NCBI GenBank assembly: GCA_017854795.1
Contig: JAFMHB010000004.1
Location: 8,875 to 72,874, forward strand
DNA: 64,000 bases
DNA from: Candidatus Nanopelagicales bacterium
GTDB lineage: Bacteria; Actinomycetota; Actinomycetes; S36-B12
Direction of reading: 5' to 3'
The notes beneath the pieces were generated by a model. The model had not been told where the DNA came from, ran no database searches, and saw only the letters and a program-made list of their open reading frames with translations. Positions 17,756 through 26,555 of this stretch are shown here, one piece after another. The position numbers were made by a program, and so were the translations under genes. How positions within the stretch are numbered: position 1 is the first letter of the stretch; every line of letters starts with the position of its first letter.

Positions 17756-18983
17756 GTGGCACTCCTTGTCCAAATACTTTCTCCAACACGGAGTCGGCCG
17801 CTCGACGACCGCTTACCATCGCACCTTGAATACTTGAACTTGTTCGGTAGTCACCAGCGAGGAAGATCCCATCTTGTTCAACGGGTGAACTGAATGCGTG
17901 TGGTGGAGTCATAGCGGGAAGGGCCTGTGAAATGGGGTAGTGGCCAACTAGTTCCCACTTGGACGCGTCGGTGTCGTGCATTGTGCGCAGTTGGCGCGAT
18001 AGGTCGAGGCCCTTTTCATGAATTCCCAAGGCTGAGGTTGAAATCAAATGTGCTCCCGGTGCATATCCGGGTACGGCGTTGGTTAAGACAACACTATTAG
18101 TGATTGGCCCAGCGGCTCCACCATTAACCACAATGACGGGTTTGCCTTCGTCGATGGTCCCCAGCGGAGCGAGGTGGTACCAGGTTGTCACCGAATTCCA
18201 AGAGGGAATGTTCACACCGCTGAGTTCATGTGCCGACGTTGAATCTGCCGCCACAATCACGGCTCGGGCATTGATCACTTCACTACCGACTCGAACACTG
18301 TCCTGCGACACTGATGAGACCTTGGAGTTGAAGCGAACTGACCCTGTGGGCAGCGCATTAAATAATTGATCAGGGATTGCTTGCATCCCGTTTCGCGGAA
18401 GTGAAGGTTTCCCTTTGACAAATGTCAGCAAAACCAAGTTCATGAATCGACTTGAGGTGGACAGTTCCGGCTCAAGAAAAACCCCTGAAAAGAAGGGTTG
18501 AATTACTTCAGAGTAGAACTTTCCTGTCACCCCAGCGCGCTCCAGTGCAGTGTGTGCGCTGCTGTCAATCCCAGAAGTTATTTCGGCTGGTGATTTACGT
18601 GCTTGGGCCAGTGCATAGCGCACAAATGCGGCTTTTGACCCCAAGGAACCAGAAGTGATCGAGGTCGGCAACCACGACAGAAGTTCGCGAGGGTCACCGA
18701 GCTTTACCCGTCCATGCTCAGTTGCTGAGATCACCCCTGAACTAAATGGATGGAAGTCCAGCGCTTGATAGTCCAATACACGTTTGCCTTCGGGGTAGGC
18801 GGTGTTGTACAGCTGAAATCCGTGATCCATGTGAATGCCGTCGATAATGTCGGTGCGGACGCGTCCACCAACACGCTCATGTGCTTCGAGAACCAGTACT
18901 TCAATTCCGTGAATACTGAGTTGTCGAGCGGCAGAGAGTCCAGCGAGTCCACTGCCAATAATGAGCACAGGATCGGTACTCAC
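17742..18983 (-). CDS. FAD-dependent amine oxidase / phytoene-desaturase-like oxidoreductase
   Basis: The 413-residue protein has the N-terminal FAD motif [17 protein letters not shown], an E at the end of the second beta-strand ([16 protein letters not shown]) and the C-terminal [19 protein letters not shown] closing the FAD site. The fold is that of protoporphyrinogen/amine oxidases and carotenoid desaturases; the substrate cannot be read from sequence. It is translated from a GTG and lies between the epimerase gene (22 bp upstream) and lipB. A role in isoprenoid or carotenoid chemistry is possible but not supported by neighbours. Confidence 0.75.
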   Translation of the reverse strand: MSTDPVLIIGSGLAGLSAARQLSIHGIEVLVLEAHERVGGRVRTDIIDGIHMDHGFQLYNTAYPEGKRVLDYQALDFHPFSSGVISATEHGRVKLGDPRELLSWLPTSITSGSLGSKAAFVRYALAQARKSPAEITSGIDSSAHTALERAGVTGKFYSEVIQPFFSGVFLEPELSTSSRFMNLVLLTFVKGKPSLPRNGMQAIPDQLFNALPTGSVRFNSKVSSVSQDSVRVGSEVINARAVIVAADSTSAHELSGVNIPSWNSVTTWYHLAPLGTIDEGKPVIVVNGGAAGPITNSVVLTNAVPGYAPGAHLISTSALGIHEKGLDLSRQLRTMHDTDASKWELVGHYPISQALPAMTPPHAFSSPVEQDGIFLAGDYRTSSSIQGAMVSGRRAADSVLEKVFGQGVPHAGN

Positions 18984-19005
18984 CTAATCACCCACTCGCC
19001 GTAAG

Positions 19006-19902
19006 TCAGCTGCTCGGAGCAGCAAGAGCTGCACGAATTGCTGATTCGATATTGCGATCTTGGAAATCAAATGTGTTCTGTTCAAGGACGGCTGGCAAAA
19101 CACGCGCGCTGCTGAGGACTTCGGTTGAAAATTCACCCAAAGCAATTTTTAAGGCAAATGATGGAACGGGCAACAAAGTTGGGCGACCCAACACCTTCCC
19201 CATTACTGAAGTGATCTCTGCGTTGGTTTGAGGCTCTGGTCCGGTGAGGTTCACCGGACCGCTGATGTGTGGATTGTTGAGCAAGTATTCGATGGCGTTG
19301 ATTTCATCACGCATGGAAATCCAGGACCAGTACTGCTGTCCGTTTCCTAGCTTGCCACCAACGCCCGCCTTAAACAGCGGGAACATGCGTGCCCATGCGC
19401 CGCCCTTTGCTGAAACCACCAGACCGGTGCGAGGGTGCACAACGCGAATACCAGCATCTTGTGCGAATCGTGCGGCACTCTCCCATGCAACAACGACGTC
19501 GGCTAGGAAGCCGTAACCGCGTGGGTCGGCTTCGGTCACCGCTTTTGGGCCGGTGTCACCGTAGAAACCGATGGCAGAAGCACTGATCAGCGTGTGTGGC
19601 TTTCGTTCCATATTTGCGATTGCACGGGAAATGGTCTCGGTGCCCTTAACGCGACTATCTAAAATTTCTTTTTTGTAGGAATCGCTCCAGCGGTGGTCGC
19701 CAACCCCTGCACCGGCAAGGTGGACGACTGCATCAACGTCACCGAGATCACCAACAAAACCCGTATTGGGGTCCCACTGCACTTCATCAGCACTCGTTGT
19801 CGCTTGGCGAACGAGTCGAATGACTTCGTGACCCGATGCGCGCAGGTGCGGGACTAATTCAGAACCAATGAGTCCACTAGCCCCCGTAACTGCGATGCGC
19901 AT
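19006..19902 (-). CDS. TIGR01777-family NAD(P)-dependent epimerase (SDR39U1-like)
   Basis: The protein has 298 residues: Rossmann motif GASGLIGSELVPHL at the N-terminus, VHLAGAGVGDHRWSDSYKKEI and the catalytic-region SASAIGFYGDTG. The C-terminal part (AIEYLLNNPHISGPVNLTGPEP) and the terminal DUF1731-type segment are typical of TIGR01777. Substrate is unknown; M. tuberculosis has the same gene next to sucB/lipB. It begins 2 bp after the sucB stop, so the two are co-transcribed. Confidence 0.85.
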   Translation of the reverse strand: MRIAVTGASGLIGSELVPHLRASGHEVIRLVRQATTSADEVQWDPNTGFVGDLGDVDAVVHLAGAGVGDHRWSDSYKKEILDSRVKGTETISRAIANMERKPHTLISASAIGFYGDTGPKAVTEADPRGYGFLADVVVAWESAARFAQDAGIRVVHPRTGLVVSAKGGAWARMFPLFKAGVGGKLGNGQQYWSWISMRDEINAIEYLLNNPHISGPVNLTGPEPQTNAEITSVMGKVLGRPTLLPVPSFALKIALGEFSTEVLSSARVLPAVLEQNTFDFQDRNIESAIRAALAAPSS

Positions 19903-19904
19903 TT

Positions 19905-21614
19905 TTACAGGCCTAGCTCGGCGTCAAATGAGCTCTCTTCCAAACGCGTTTTCATGGTGGACAAGAATCGAGCGGCATCTGCGCCGTCTACCAGTCGGTG
20001 GTCGTAGCTCAATGCGAGATAGACCATGGAACGAATTGCAATGACGTCTGCTCCGCTGTTGTCGGTGACCGCAACGGGTCGCTTCACAACTGCACCCGTT
20101 CCCAGAATTGCGACCTGCGGAAGGTTCACAATGGGGGTGTCAAAAAGCGCTCCTCGGCTACCGGTATTAGTCACCGTGAAGGTTCCACCGGACAGGTCAT
20201 CGGGTGAAACTTTGCCCGTTCGAGTGCGTTCTGCCAAGTCCGAGATCTGACGGGCAATCCCAGCAATGTTGAGGTCACCGGCTTGACGGATAACTGGCAC
20301 AAGCAGACCACGCTCGGTGTCCACTGCAATCCCGATATTTTCGTCGGCGTAGTAGGTGACCGTCCCGGCAGCCATATCAATTGAGGCATTGAGTTGCGGG
20401 AACTGCTTCAAAGCTTCAACTGATGCTTTTACAAAGAAAGGCATGAAGGAGAGTTTGACCCCTTCGCGCTGTTCGAATGATTTCTTGACCCTATTGCGAA
20501 CGGCAGCAATTTTGGTGACATCAACTTCCAGAACGGTTGTGAGTTGCGCAGAAACCCGCAAGGACTCGACCATGCGCTCAGCAATTACTTTGCGTAGGCG
20601 ACTGAGCGGTTCGGTTGTTCCCGCAAGTGGCCCACTAGCCGCAACGGCGGGCTTAGGAGTCTTCACCTGTGGAGCAGCTGCGATAGGTGCCGCGGGTGCT
20701 GCTGCAGGCACGGCAACAGGCGGGGCAATGGGCACTGAGGCGGTAATACCCGCAGCGGCTGCAACATCTGTTTTGGTTATTCGACCGCCGGTACCGGTTC
20801 CGGTGATAGTCGCGAGGTCGACACCGGCGTCCGCTGCCATTCTTCGTACCAATGGCGTGACATAACCGGACTGGGTTGCTTCGGCTGCAGGTGCGACGGG
20901 TGCTGCCGGTGCTGGTGTTGGTGCGGAAGGAGTTGCCGGCGCTGGTGCAGTGGGTGCCGGTGCGGCAGGTTCTGGTGCGACAGGTGCTGCAGCAACGAGT
21001 GATCCGATTCGACCGAGCTCGCCGCCAACTTCAACCACGGAGTCTTCGGGTGCGGTGATCTTGGTGAGTATGCCGGCGACCGATGCAGGAATCTCTGTGT
21101 CGACTTTGTCGGTGGAGATTTCCACAATTGGTTCGTCAACGGCGACAGCGTCTCCGACCGCTTTGAGCCAGCGGGTAATTGTTCCTTCGGTGACACTTTC
21201 GCCAAGGGCAGGAAGCGTGATGATCGTGTCGCTGCCAGCAGGTGTGGGAGCGGCTGTGACCTCTGGGACGACAGGGGCAACTACTGCAGGTTCTGGGACA
21301 ACAGGAGCAACGGCTACCGGCTCTGCGATGGGTGGTGCAGGTGGAGCAGGCGTAGCGGGGATTGCACCAGCTTCGGATTCTTCTCCGATCACTGCCAGTT
21401 CAGCACCAACCTCGACCACGTCATCTTCTTGTGCCGATTGGGACAGCAAAATGCCGGTGGCGGGAGAGGGGATCTCGGTGTCGACTTTGTCGGTGGAGAT
21501 TTCCACGAGGGGTTCGTCGGCGGTGACGTGGTCACCAACGTTTTTCAACCAGCGAGTGATGGTTCCTTCGGTGACGCTTTCCCCGAGTTGCGGCATCTTG
21601 ACTGAAACTGGCAT
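19905..21614 (-). CDS. sucB: dihydrolipoamide acyltransferase (E2), two lipoyl domains
   Basis: This is the E2 core of a 2-oxo acid dehydrogenase complex. Of 569 residues, two N-terminal lipoyl domains each carry the lipoylated lysine in EISTDKVDTEIPSP/A (about 42 and 164), joined by Ala/Pro-rich linkers. A peripheral subunit-binding domain (VTPLVRRMAADAGVD) and the catalytic acyltransferase domain ending in SYDHRLVDGADAARF (His and Asp catalytic) follow. The actinobacterial equivalent serves as the common E2 of pyruvate and 2-oxoglutarate dehydrogenases. An AGGAG site precedes the ATG. lpdA (E3) lies directly upstream. Confidence 0.92.
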   Translation of the reverse strand: MPVSVKMPQLGESVTEGTITRWLKNVGDHVTADEPLVEISTDKVDTEIPSPATGILLSQSAQEDDVVEVGAELAVIGEESEAGAIPATPAPPAPPIAEPVAVAPVVPEPAVVAPVVPEVTAAPTPAGSDTIITLPALGESVTEGTITRWLKAVGDAVAVDEPIVEISTDKVDTEIPASVAGILTKITAPEDSVVEVGGELGRIGSLVAAAPVAPEPAAPAPTAPAPATPSAPTPAPAAPVAPAAEATQSGYVTPLVRRMAADAGVDLATITGTGTGGRITKTDVAAAAGITASVPIAPPVAVPAAAPAAPIAAAPQVKTPKPAVAASGPLAGTTEPLSRLRKVIAERMVESLRVSAQLTTVLEVDVTKIAAVRNRVKKSFEQREGVKLSFMPFFVKASVEALKQFPQLNASIDMAAGTVTYYADENIGIAVDTERGLLVPVIRQAGDLNIAGIARQISDLAERTRTGKVSPDDLSGGTFTVTNTGSRGALFDTPIVNLPQVAILGTGAVVKRPVAVTDNSGADVIAIRSMVYLALSYDHRLVDGADAARFLSTMKTRLEESSFDAELGL

Positions 21615-21659
21615 CCGGACTCCTAGTAGGTGTGCTTGGTCAAAATATGCATGTTCTTG

Positions 21660-23027
21660 TTAAGCGTGGGCGTGTAGTGGTTTCCCGGCAAGAGCGAGGT
21701 GCGCTTCTCCCATGGCTTCGTTTTGGGTTGGGTGAGCGTGAATCAGTGTTGCAACATCTTCTGGGTGCGCTTCCCAGTTGACAATAAGTTGGGCTTCTCC
21801 GATTTGTTCACCAACACGTGAACCGACCATATGAATTCCTATAACCGGCCCGTCTTTTTGGGATATCAGTTTGATGAAACCTGCGGTGCCCAGGATCTGG
21901 CTCTTACCGTTTCCACCAAGGTTGTACTCGTACACGTTTACGTTGTCCCCAAAGGCTGCACGGGCTTCCGCTTCGTTCATACCGACGCTGGCCACTTCAG
22001 GTTCACAGTAGGTGACTTTCGGGATATTGATGTCAGCGATGACAATCGGATTGAGACCTGCTATTTCTTCGGCCACAAAGATCCCATGCTGGAATCCGCG
22101 GTGAGCAAGTTGCAGGCCCGGTGTGATGTCCCCGACGGCAAAGATCCCGGGAATATTTGTTGCCAAACGTTCTGTGACAGGAACCCAGCCGCGATCGGTA
22201 ACAACGCCATTTTCTTCAAAGCCCATGTTCGCAGTGTTAGCCCCACGGCCAACGGCAACGAGAAGGAGTTCGGCATTGAGGACCTTGCCGTCTTCGAGAG
22301 TTACTTCAACACCTGCATCACTTTGAGTTGCCGAAGCAAATTTGGTTCCGAGGATGAAGTTGATACCGCGCTTGCGGTAGGCGCGCTCAAGGGCCTTTGA
22401 CACTGACTCGTCTTCATTGGGTACGAGGTGAGGAAGGCCTTCAACAATTGTGACGTCGGAGCCAAAAGACTTCCAGACACTTGCGAACTCAACCCCGATA
22501 ACTCCGCCACCGAGGACGATCACGCTTTTAGGGACATAGTCAAGATTAAGTGCTTGATCTGAAGTCATGATTCGACCTGAAATATCAAGTCCAGGGATCG
22601 ATTTGGCATAGGAACCGGTCGCTAGCACCACGTTCTTGCCGGTGTAGGTCACGCCGTTTACTTCAATCGTGTTGGGTCCAACGAGTTTGCCTTCGCCTTC
22701 GACAAATGTGACATCGCGGCTTTTCACCAGACCTTGTAGTCCCTTGTAAAGGCGGGCGACAACACCGTCGCGGTACTCGTTGACCTTGGGCATATCAATA
22801 CCCTCGAAGGTTGTTTTCACTCCGAAGTTTTCTGACTCGCGGCTCGAGTCGGCAACTTCGGCCGCATGCAGCAATGCCTTGGTTGGAATACAGCCGCGGT
22901 GCAAGCAGGTGCCACCCAATTTGTCTTTGTCGATCAGGATCACGGAGAGTCCGAGTTCAGCGGATCGAAGGGCGCAGGCGTAGCCTCCGCTACCGCCTCC
23001 AAGAATCAGTACGTCAGCAGAAGTCAT
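21660..23027 (-). CDS. lpdA: dihydrolipoamide dehydrogenase (E3)
   Basis: E3 re-oxidises dihydrolipoyl groups with NAD+. The 455-residue flavoprotein shows the FAD motif LILGGGSGGYACALR, the redox disulfide GGTCLHRGCIPTK (Cys 41 and 46 region), the NAD motif VLGGGVIGVEFA, FAVGDITPGLQLAH, and the C-terminal catalytic HAHPTQNEAMGEA (His-Pro-Thr-Gln-Asn-Glu). Length is typical. It heads the lpdA-sucB-epimerase set and has a GGAAGGA ribosome site. It serves E2 complexes and the glycine cleavage system. Confidence 0.95.
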   Translation of the reverse strand: MTSADVLILGGGSGGYACALRSAELGLSVILIDKDKLGGTCLHRGCIPTKALLHAAEVADSSRESENFGVKTTFEGIDMPKVNEYRDGVVARLYKGLQGLVKSRDVTFVEGEGKLVGPNTIEVNGVTYTGKNVVLATGSYAKSIPGLDISGRIMTSDQALNLDYVPKSVIVLGGGVIGVEFASVWKSFGSDVTIVEGLPHLVPNEDESVSKALERAYRKRGINFILGTKFASATQSDAGVEVTLEDGKVLNAELLLVAVGRGANTANMGFEENGVVTDRGWVPVTERLATNIPGIFAVGDITPGLQLAHRGFQHGIFVAEEIAGLNPIVIADINIPKVTYCEPEVASVGMNEAEARAAFGDNVNVYEYNLGGNGKSQILGTAGFIKLISQKDGPVIGIHMVGSRVGEQIGEAQLIVNWEAHPEDVATLIHAHPTQNEAMGEAHLALAGKPLHAHA

Positions 23028-23090
23028 GCCCCTATCCTTCCACCAGCATGGTGTTGGCGAGTACAGGGGCTAGAGGCAAATTATCGGGGC

Positions 23091-24632
23091 TTAGCCTGCA
23101 CTGAGTTCGCGGGCGATTTGGACAAAAGTGCGAACACCGGCACCGGTTCCACCTTTGGGTGTGTAACCAAATGGGGCGGTGTCGTTGTAGGCCGGTCCGG
23201 CAACGTCAATGTGAACCCAGGGTTGTGTTTCAGGGACGAATTCCTGCAAGAAAACCCCTGCGGAGAGCATGCCGGCCATCCCGTCACCGATATTGGCTAT
23301 GTCGGCGGTCTCCGACTTTAGGGTTTCGCGTAAGTCAGCGGGCAGTGGCATGCCCCACATTTCTTCGCCGGCAATCACACTCGCTGCAACGACCTGATCG
23401 CGTGATGTGTCCGTGTTGCTCATGACGCCAGCGATTCGTCGGCCCAGAGCGATCCGCTGGGCGCCGGTTAATGTTGCAATGTCGATTATCAGATCAGGTT
23501 TTTCAAGGACACTCATCCCAATTGCGTCGGCCAGAACGAGGCGCCCTTCCGCATCGGTGTTGAGGACCTCAACGGTGGTGCCGTCAAAGGTCGTCAAAAT
23601 GTCACCTGGACGTTGCGCCGTGCCACTGGGCATGTTTTCGGCGGCGGCGACCCAGCCGGTTACCTTGACCTTGAGACCAAGTGCCGCGATTGCTGCCATC
23701 GCTGCGATGACTGAAGCAGAACCGGACATATCGGCTTTCATTTCATCCATTTTGGATGCGGGCTTGATAGAGATGCCACCAGTATCGAATGTGATGCCCT
23801 TCCCAATCAGGGACAAATGGGCTTTTGCCCCGCGGGGGGCGTAGGTCATCTTGATGAGGCGCGGTGGTCGAGAGGAACCAAGTCCGACTCCAAGGATTCC
23901 ACCGCAGCCAGCAGCTGTGAGGGCTTTCTCATCCCATACCTTCACGGTGACCGGCAATGTTGCTAGTGCTTTCTTCGCAGCGTCGACCAAGTGTGCGGGT
24001 GCGAGGTCGTTGGGGGGAGTGTTGATCAGATTGCGGGCAAGGTAAATCGAAGAGGCTACGTGCTTGGCTTGGGTCAGCGCCGTTTTCATCTCCGTGGTTA
24101 TTTGGCCTGCAATTGAAATGGCAAATGAGCCAACACCTGTTGGTGTGGGCTTGCTCTTATATTCGGTGAATGTATAGGCGGCCAGTGCACAGGCGATCAC
24201 GGTTGCATCGACGTGCTCGGGGGAGTGACCTCCGGAAATGGCAACCTTCTTGGTTCCGGACAACGCACGGACACCATTTCCGATAGCGCGGCGAAATTGT
24301 TCAAGGTCAAAATTCTTGCGAAAGTCACCAAGTCCAACAGCAACGAGGACAGGTGCCTTTATTCCATCCCCTGACGCAAATTTGATGACTTCACCATTCT
24401 TGCCAGTTCCGCCAAGGTGCTCAATTTCGGTTGCAATGCGTTTCGCCTGAGCTGGTGTAAAACCATGAGCAACGAGTTCAACACTCGTACCTTTACCCGG
24501 AGTAGTGTTCACAATCAAGGCATCGGCAATCATGTCTTTTGGTTGTGTCGCTGTTAGCGTAAAATTCGGGAAGCCAGTTGCTCTAGTGGGCTTTGTCTGG
24601 GCAGTTTTTGCTGTCTTTTTTGCGGTAGGCAT
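23091..24632 (-). CDS. pepA: leucyl aminopeptidase (M17)
   Basis: The 513-residue M17 aminopeptidase trims N-terminal residues from peptides in the cytoplasm. The two-metal site and catalytic motifs are present: the lysine of GKGITFDTGGISIKP, KADMSGSASV and NTDAEGRLVLADA. The N-terminus carries a short Lys/Thr/Ala-rich stretch not seen in enteric PepA. ATG 24632 was chosen over the TTG at 24638 because TAGACT ends 6 nt before it. It is divergent from gcvT across only 23 bp. Confidence 0.93.
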   Translation of the reverse strand: MPTAKKTAKTAQTKPTRATGFPNFTLTATQPKDMIADALIVNTTPGKGTSVELVAHGFTPAQAKRIATEIEHLGGTGKNGEVIKFASGDGIKAPVLVAVGLGDFRKNFDLEQFRRAIGNGVRALSGTKKVAISGGHSPEHVDATVIACALAAYTFTEYKSKPTPTGVGSFAISIAGQITTEMKTALTQAKHVASSIYLARNLINTPPNDLAPAHLVDAAKKALATLPVTVKVWDEKALTAAGCGGILGVGLGSSRPPRLIKMTYAPRGAKAHLSLIGKGITFDTGGISIKPASKMDEMKADMSGSASVIAAMAAIAALGLKVKVTGWVAAAENMPSGTAQRPGDILTTFDGTTVEVLNTDAEGRLVLADAIGMSVLEKPDLIIDIATLTGAQRIALGRRIAGVMSNTDTSRDQVVAASVIAGEEMWGMPLPADLRETLKSETADIANIGDGMAGMLSAGVFLQEFVPETQPWVHIDVAGPAYNDTAPFGYTPKGGTGAGVRTFVQIARELSAG

Positions 24633-24638
24633 GGGCAA

Positions 24639-24648
24639 AGTCTAGGCT
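24639..24648. promoter_or_regulatory. divergent leaderless promoters with overlapping -10 boxes (pepA / gcvT)
   Basis: Only 23 bp separate the two start codons. TAGGCT (24643-24648, plus strand) ends 7 nt before the gcvT ATG. TAGACT (24644-24639, minus strand) ends 6 nt before the pepA ATG. The two hexamers share the central TA. Both predicted transcription starts coincide with the start codons. Confidence 0.7.
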
Positions 24649-24655
24649 GGCGGGC

Positions 24656-25765
24656 ATGGCTACTCAATCCGCGGACCTTTTGCGCACGCCTTTATTTTCA
24701 CGTCACCAAGAATTGGGGGCAAAGTGTGCAGACTTTGGCGGTTGGGAAATGCCCATCGAGTATTCGGGCGCGGTGGCAGAGCACGGAGCAGTGCGATCAC
24801 GCGTTGGAATTTTTGATGTATCCCACATGGGCAAACTTCGAATCACGGGTCCGGGAGCGATTTCAGCGCTGAACTCGATCGTGGCGAGTGACTTAGCAAA
24901 AATTGGTAACGGGCAAGCGCAGTATTCGATGCTATGCAATGAACAAGGTGGGGTCGTTGACGACTTCATTATCTACCGATTCACGGAAGACAACGTGTTC
25001 ATAATTCCTAATGCAACAAATGCCACGGAAGTTTTTCAACTTCTCCGCAACGCACTTCCTTCGGGAATCAGCATCGAAAACTTGCACAATGAATACGGAA
25101 TCATTGCTATCCAGGGCCCACTTGCAGGAAATGTCTTAGGTCGCATGGGACTCCCACTTGATTGTGATTACATGAATTGGTTGCAAGCTGACGTTGACGG
25201 TGAAACGGTAATTATTTGTCGGACCGGATACACGGGTGAAACTGGTTTCGAGTTGGTTGCTCCGGTTGTTGTCCTACAACAACTCTGGGATCGCGCGATT
25301 TATTGCGCCGCAGAAGTTGACGGAATTCCTGCTGGTCTTGGTGCACGAGATATTCTGCGCACCGAGATGGGTTACCCACTGCACGGGCAAGACATCAGTC
25401 CAACGATTTCACCGTTGGAAGCCAAAATCTCGTGGGCTGTTGGTTGGGATAAACCAGATTTTACTGGAAGGGCTAACTTGCAAGCAACACGTGCACATGG
25501 TGCTGCGCGCAAACGAGTAGCGCTTAAAGCAATTGGCCGTGGAATTCCGCGTGCTCACATGGACGTTTATAGTGATTTAGAGTTATCAAACAAAATCGGG
25601 GAAATCACAAGCGGAACTTTTTCACCAACGCTAAAAGAAGGAATTGCGTTGGCACTTGTTGATTCTGAACACGATAAAGATCAATCAATGTTCATTGACG
25701 TGCGCGGGAAGGCGCTCGAGTGCGCGAATGTTTCCTTACCGTTTATTGCGGCAAGCCCGAAGTGA
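24656..25765 (+). CDS. gcvT: glycine cleavage system aminomethyltransferase (T protein)
   Basis: GcvT takes the aminomethyl group from lipoylated GcvH, releases ammonia and forms methylene-THF. The 369-residue protein has the family segments FGGWEMPIEYSG, VGIFDVSHMGKLRI, the folate-binding QYSMLCNEQGGVVDD (with the conserved catalytic Asp), TGYTGETGFEL, GARDILRTEMGYPLHG and TSGTFSPTLK. It has no neighbouring gcvH or gcvP. It has a leaderless start with no ribosome site. Confidence 0.92.
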   Translation: MATQSADLLRTPLFSRHQELGAKCADFGGWEMPIEYSGAVAEHGAVRSRVGIFDVSHMGKLRITGPGAISALNSIVASDLAKIGNGQAQYSMLCNEQGGVVDDFIIYRFTEDNVFIIPNATNATEVFQLLRNALPSGISIENLHNEYGIIAIQGPLAGNVLGRMGLPLDCDYMNWLQADVDGETVIICRTGYTGETGFELVAPVVVLQQLWDRAIYCAAEVDGIPAGLGARDILRTEMGYPLHGQDISPTISPLEAKISWAVGWDKPDFTGRANLQATRAHGAARKRVALKAIGRGIPRAHMDVYSDLELSNKIGEITSGTFSPTLKEGIALALVDSEHDKDQSMFIDVRGKALECANVSLPFIAASPK

Positions 25766-25774
25766 ATTAATACT

Positions 25775-26503
25775 TCACGTAAAAGTTGCCAAAAGTTCGA
25801 CGCTTATTTCAGCACCAACACCTTGGTCGTCACACAAATCAAGTGGAAGTCCTGTTGCGATCCCCATGCGGTCTACAGCCTGACCCACGGCACGGTCAGG
25901 TGAAGTAGTGCCATTGCGCCACCAACTACTCGCCTTCATGGAAAGCCTGTGCGCGATCAAGGCCGCTGCAAGTTCACCGCTCGTACCCAGAATTACGGGC
26001 GTCTTCCGAGCGCTCGCAGTAAGAAGGGCACCAACCACGAATTCAATCGTGCCGGTTGAATCGAGTTGCGCCAGCTCACGTGGCTCACTGCGTTTATCGC
26101 GATTGGCTCGCATCAGGTCAACAGTGTCCACGAGTAGTTTCATAACGAGTTCGTCACTCATCCCAGATCCCTGATGCATCACCTGCCAAGCATCTTTGCG
26201 GGTCAATAACCCAATGATTGCCCGAACAACGACCGGATCAACAACCGTGTTGCTGTGAAATGTGAGCAGCGTGAACCCGGAATCGACGGCAGAATCAACA
26301 CTGCTGACTCCGGATTCACAACCACCGTGAGTAATCTCAATCCGCTTCGGCTTCAATTCTGACCCGCGTTCCCACCACCAGGTGAGAAGTTCTGCCAAGG
26401 AGCCGGTCGCCCGCTCAGGCAGAGTGAAGTTTGTGATGGGAATGAATGATTCAATACGGTCAAGCAGCTCGGCGGGATCCATGCTGTCGCCTGTGTCGCT
26501 CAT
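25775..26503 (-). CDS. degenerate CobT-like protein (nicotinate-nucleotide:dimethylbenzimidazole phosphoribosyltransferase fold)
   Basis: This 242-residue protein parallels CobT in order along its length: GSLAELLTW (34-42) with CobT GSLGRLEEL, HQGSGMSDELVMK (110-122) with GRGTGLDDEGLARK, TIEFVVGALLTASARKTPVIL (152-172) with the LEIAALAGAMLAAA..PVVLDG helix, and DRAVGQAVDRMGIATGLPLDL with GHRLALEALGLEPLLDL. CobT makes alpha-ribazole phosphate for the B12 lower ligand. Here the catalytic regions are lost: the GEMGIGNTT motif reads TFHSNTVVD (81-89), the catalytic base in LGEGTGA is Gln227 (DDQGVGA), and about 80 N-terminal residues are missing. It is probably non-catalytic, perhaps a ligand-binding or regulatory remnant. 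ATG 26503 has TATCCT ending 6 nt upstream; it also follows the S component. Confidence 0.6.
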   Translation of the reverse strand: MSDTGDSMDPAELLDRIESFIPITNFTLPERATGSLAELLTWWWERGSELKPKRIEITHGGCESGVSSVDSAVDSGFTLLTFHSNTVVDPVVVRAIIGLLTRKDAWQVMHQGSGMSDELVMKLLVDTVDLMRANRDKRSEPRELAQLDSTGTIEFVVGALLTASARKTPVILGTSGELAAALIAHRLSMKASSWWRNGTTSPDRAVGQAVDRMGIATGLPLDLCDDQGVGAEISVELLATFT

Positions 26504-26525
26504 TGAATCAGGATAGGCGTTGGGG

Positions 26526-26555
26526 CTCAATGAACCTCAATGAACCTCAATGAAC
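26526..26555. repeat. 10-bp tandem microrepeat (3 copies) across the S-component stop codon
   Basis: The unit CTCAATGAAC occurs three times in a row. On the minus strand it forms the last codons and TGA of the ECF S component, and the third copy supplies an in-frame TTG that could extend the CobT-like protein. A 10-bp unit shifts frame with every copy gained or lost. Confidence 0.85.

Noticed and set aside
17756..17773. Upstream GTG start for lipB adding MDKECH
   Set aside because: The AAGGAG ribosome site lies inside that extension and is correctly spaced for ATG 17755.
20356..20865. Long plus-strand ORFs opposite sucB (also 20950-21663)
   Set aside because: They mirror the Ala/Pro-rich linkers and lipoyl domains of sucB, which keep stop codons rare on the other strand; no ribosome site or family likeness.
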